Of a stretch of 64,000 nt of DNA, positions 62,145 through 64,000 are shown piece by piece (position 1 is the stretch's first letter; the number at the start of each line of letters is the position of its first letter). The notes beneath the pieces are model-generated. The model made no database searches. It was not told where the DNA came from and saw only the letters and a program-made list of their open reading frames with translations. The stretch is from Lentinus brumalis (taxonomy: Eukaryota > Basidiomycota > Agaricomycetes > Polyporales > Polyporaceae): contig MARA01000033.1 of assembly GCA_001792895.1 (NCBI GenBank), forward strand, positions 1 to 64,000, in the 5' to 3' direction. The position numbers and the translations under genes are program-made.

Positions 62145-64000
62145 TTAGTACTTCCTCCTGCCTCCTGCGCCGCCGTTGCCGCCTCCAGGTCCCTTCTTCG
62201 ACCGCGAGTCGCGAGGGCCGCCTCTCCGCGGCGAGTATCTCGTGTACGATCGGTCGTATCTGGAGGCGTTGCGGCCGTCCTGCTCGTCGCGTCGTCCGCC
62301 TCTCCTACTGCTGCTTCCTCCTCGATTCGTCGGAGGCTGCGAGCGGTGTGCTTCGTCGCGTCGTCGCTCTCCAAAGACCCCCTCACCCGGCTCTGGCCCG
62401 TTCCACCCGCGAATGCGAGGGAAAGGGCACAGATGCGTGGGGTGGCTGACGCCGCTGCATCCCGGGCAGGGCGCGATATACCTCACGCGTCCTGTACCGT
62501 TCGCGAAGCTCCTATAGCGTCGCTCGCGGAGCGCAGCAACCCATCTCCTCCATTCGCGAGGGTCCCGCGTCGGGGGGCGCATGTACACGTTGGTGACATA
62601 GTTGCCGTTGCCTAGTTGTATCGTCTCGATCCGCAGCGACCTGAGAATGTGAGTGACTGCGTCGTCCGCGTCCCATTCTGCGTACTCGGGGATCGTGGCC
62701 ACCATTCGTTCCATCCAGCCGCGCATCTCGGGCTCGTTAAGAACTCGTAGAATGGCTGACTGGATATGGCGCGCGTTGTCGGTGAGGAAGCCCTCGAGGG
62801 CGAAGAGCCACGTCGGAATTGCTGCGGACCTCGGCATGGCCGTGAAGGATATCGAGGGGAAAGACCATGTCGTCCTGGCCAGCATCCGCGTGACACCGTG
62901 CTGCGTAAGCCCGCGTATCGCCCAGACCGTTGGAAGGTCTCGCGCTCGGAGCCTGGGGCCCTCGTCGGCTTCGGGCGGGACGACGTCGAAGTCCGATTCT
63001 CCCGTCGTGGCTTCGATAGCTCTCCTGAGTGCGTCCGCCACTCGTCGATTCTGGGCATCATCCTCTGTATACCTGTAATTGTAGACGTCAACGAGCACGC
63101 TTGTCCCCGGCCTGTCGCGCCAAATCTCCCTCATCCACTCCGTGGCCATGCCCCTAGTTGCTGCATCAGGATCGTCGCGGTGTACAGTCGGGAAGCCGTT
63201 TGCGGGCACCTCAGTCGGCTCTTCGTCCTCGACGGCGCCTTCACCTTGGAGTGCCGTCGGGAGTATTTCGCCGTCTTCATACAGCCACTCCTGCCTTGAC
63301 GCGTCGTTCCTCGCGCTAGGGCTCCTGCGCTCGTCTCGGAGCTCGCGAGACGGGGAGGGCTCGAGTCGGTAAGAAGCGTACCGTACGTCCTCGTCGTTGC
63401 GTCGAGAGTCGAGGGCCGTAGGACGACGTCGCGTAGAGATGGACGGCGGGGGGCTCGCGCGCTGGAGAAAGGGCACGCGCGAGAACGGCGAACGTTGCGG
63501 AAGGAGAGGCGGGGATCGCGAGGGGGGTGGAGGGTTCGCAGCGAGGTACTGTGCTGCTCTCGTGCTCGGCTCAGGGCGGTACGATCGCTCTCTCTGCTGA
63601 CGCAGCTCATACTCCCTGGGTGCGTGATCTCCCTCCATTGCGTTCCTGTAGCGGTGGCCTCGCGCTTCGTCCGCGTCCCGGTCTCTTCCATGTTGGAGGC
63701 GTTGGCGAGGCTCGTCGTGCGGGTGGCCATACCGGGTTGACGGTCCCGCTCCCGACGTCTGCTGGTGGTGCTCGTGCGTATGTTGTCCGAAGTGCGCGAG
63801 TGACTGGCGCAGACTAAGACTGAGCTGCCTCGCCTCGAGGAGTTCTCTCTCGTCCCATCCGTCGCCTTCAGCCTCGTGCATCGCGTAATCGCGATTGTCC
63901 TCGGGCTCAGGATTGTACGTGCTCGACGTAGCGCGACCTTTCCCCTTGTCTCGCGTCTCTTCCCGCTCGTCTGAGGAGGCTGCAGCATCCTCTTGCGTGT
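62145..64000 (-). CDS. LINE ORF1: gag-like nucleic-acid-binding protein, 5' end beyond the window
   Basis: The frame is open from 64000 (TQEDAAASSDEREETRDKGK) through an internal ATG at 63881 to the stop at 62145. The N-terminal part is disordered and rich in Arg/Glu/Ser/Pro. A folded central part contains LVDVYNYRYTEDDAQNRRVA, PTVWAIRGLTQHGVTRMLAR and WSFPSISFTAMPRSAAIPTW. Near the C-terminus CPGCSGVSHPTHLC is a C-x2-C-x4-H-x4-C zinc knuckle, followed by an RGG-like tail (SRRGGRRDEQDGRNASRY; GPGGGNGGAGGRRKY). ORF1 proteins coat the LINE RNA and form the RNP with ORF2. The order ORF1 then ORF2 on the minus strand agrees with the poly(A) position. No break is seen in the visible part. Confidence 0.85.
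   Translation of the reverse strand, partial: TQEDAAASSDEREETRDKGKGRATSSTYNPEPEDNRDYAMHEAEGDGWDERELLEARQLSLSLRQSLAHFGQHTHEHHQQTSGAGPSTRYGHPHDEPRQRLQHGRDRDADEARGHRYRNAMEGDHAPREYELRQQRERSYRPEPSTRAAQYLAANPPPPSRSPPLLPQRSPFSRVPFLQRASPPPSISTRRRPTALDSRRNDEDVRYASYRLEPSPSRELRDERRSPSARNDASRQEWLYEDGEILPTALQGEGAVEDEEPTEVPANGFPTVHRDDPDAATRGMATEWMREIWRDRPGTSVLVDVYNYRYTEDDAQNRRVADALRRAIEATTGESDFDVVPPEADEGPRLRARDLPTVWAIRGLTQHGVTRMLARTTWSFPSISFTAMPRSAAIPTWLFALEGFLTDNARHIQSAILRVLNEPEMRGWMERMVATIPEYAEWDADDAVTHILRSLRIETIQLGNGNYVTNVYMRPPTRDPREWRRWVAALRERRYRSFANGTGRVRYIAPCPGCSGVSHPTHLCPFPRIRGWNGPEPGEGVFGERRRDEAHRSQPPTNRGGSSSRRGGRRDEQDGRNASRYDRSYTRYSPRRGGPRDSRSKKGPGGGNGGAGGRRKY

Larger units (their letters stand above)
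56141..64000 (-). mobile_element. Tad1-like LINE (non-LTR retrotransposon), 5' end beyond the window
   Basis: A 22-base T run at 56141-56162 is the poly(A) tail read on the minus strand. Upstream (higher coordinates) lie a roughly 230-base 3' UTR, ORF2 with endonuclease, reverse transcriptase and RNase H, and ORF1 with a CCHC knuckle. ORF1 is still open at 64000. Visible length is 7.9 kb. An AP-type endonuclease plus RNase H places it in the Tad1/I-like group; Tad1 is the usual group in fungi. Confidence 0.9.

Noticed and set aside
1..64000. CRISPR arrays, bacterial operons, rRNA genes
   Set aside because: None seen; intron-rich fungal gene structure throughout.

Overview
The window looks like a piece of a filamentous basidiomycete (mushroom/polypore-type) genome. 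Coding sequence is GC-rich. Genes carry many short introns of about 45-70 bases with GTRAGT/YAG borders. The recognisable host genes (MICOS MIC26/27-type subunit, MAM33/p32, auxin-efflux-type carrier, Zn2Cys6 factor, F-box protein, DUF6533 membrane protein) are typical fungal genes. All calls come from reading the sequence; no database search was possible.

The window has a two-compartment layout. About 1-35.4 kb is a mobile-element and gene-fragment zone. It holds an acidic/basic hypothetical gene (1.4-4.3 kb), then a run of broken host-gene pieces on one strand (5.2-8.9 kb): a GT2 glycosyltransferase missing its catalytic middle, a TTC27/Emw1-like piece missing its TPR half, and an unidentified piece. 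A 2-oxoglutarate/Fe(II) dioxygenase-like gene follows (9.1-10.9 kb), then a 23-bp minisatellite and two hypothetical genes (12.3-15.3 kb). A Helitron lies on the minus strand (16.2-22.7 kb): DUF6570-like N-terminus, Rep with an HUH-type motif, Pif1-like helicase with an in-frame stop. A divergent accessory gene follows (22.9-24.5 kb).

From 25,200 to 35,357 a perfect 32-bp terminal inverted repeat encloses about 10.2 kb with two transposase systems. One is a PIF/Harbinger pair (Myb/SANT-like protein plus DDE transposase, convergent). The other is a second large DDE-type transposase with cysteine clusters, plus a small accessory gene. The C-terminal domain of that accessory gene resembles the C-terminal domain of the Helitron-side accessory gene. 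This is the most interesting observation in the window.

About 36.2-56.0 kb is a conventional host-gene block: MIC26/27, a putative eIF4E-binding protein, an auxin efflux carrier family protein, a Zn2Cys6 regulator with an unusually large intron of about 1.6 kb, MAM33, an F-box/LRR-type protein and a DUF6533 protein. From 56.1 kb to the window end is a Tad-like LINE on the minus strand, with poly(A) tail, ORF2 (endonuclease, RT, RNase H, C-terminal zinc-binding region after a frameshift) and ORF1 (gag-like, CCHC knuckle), running off the right edge.
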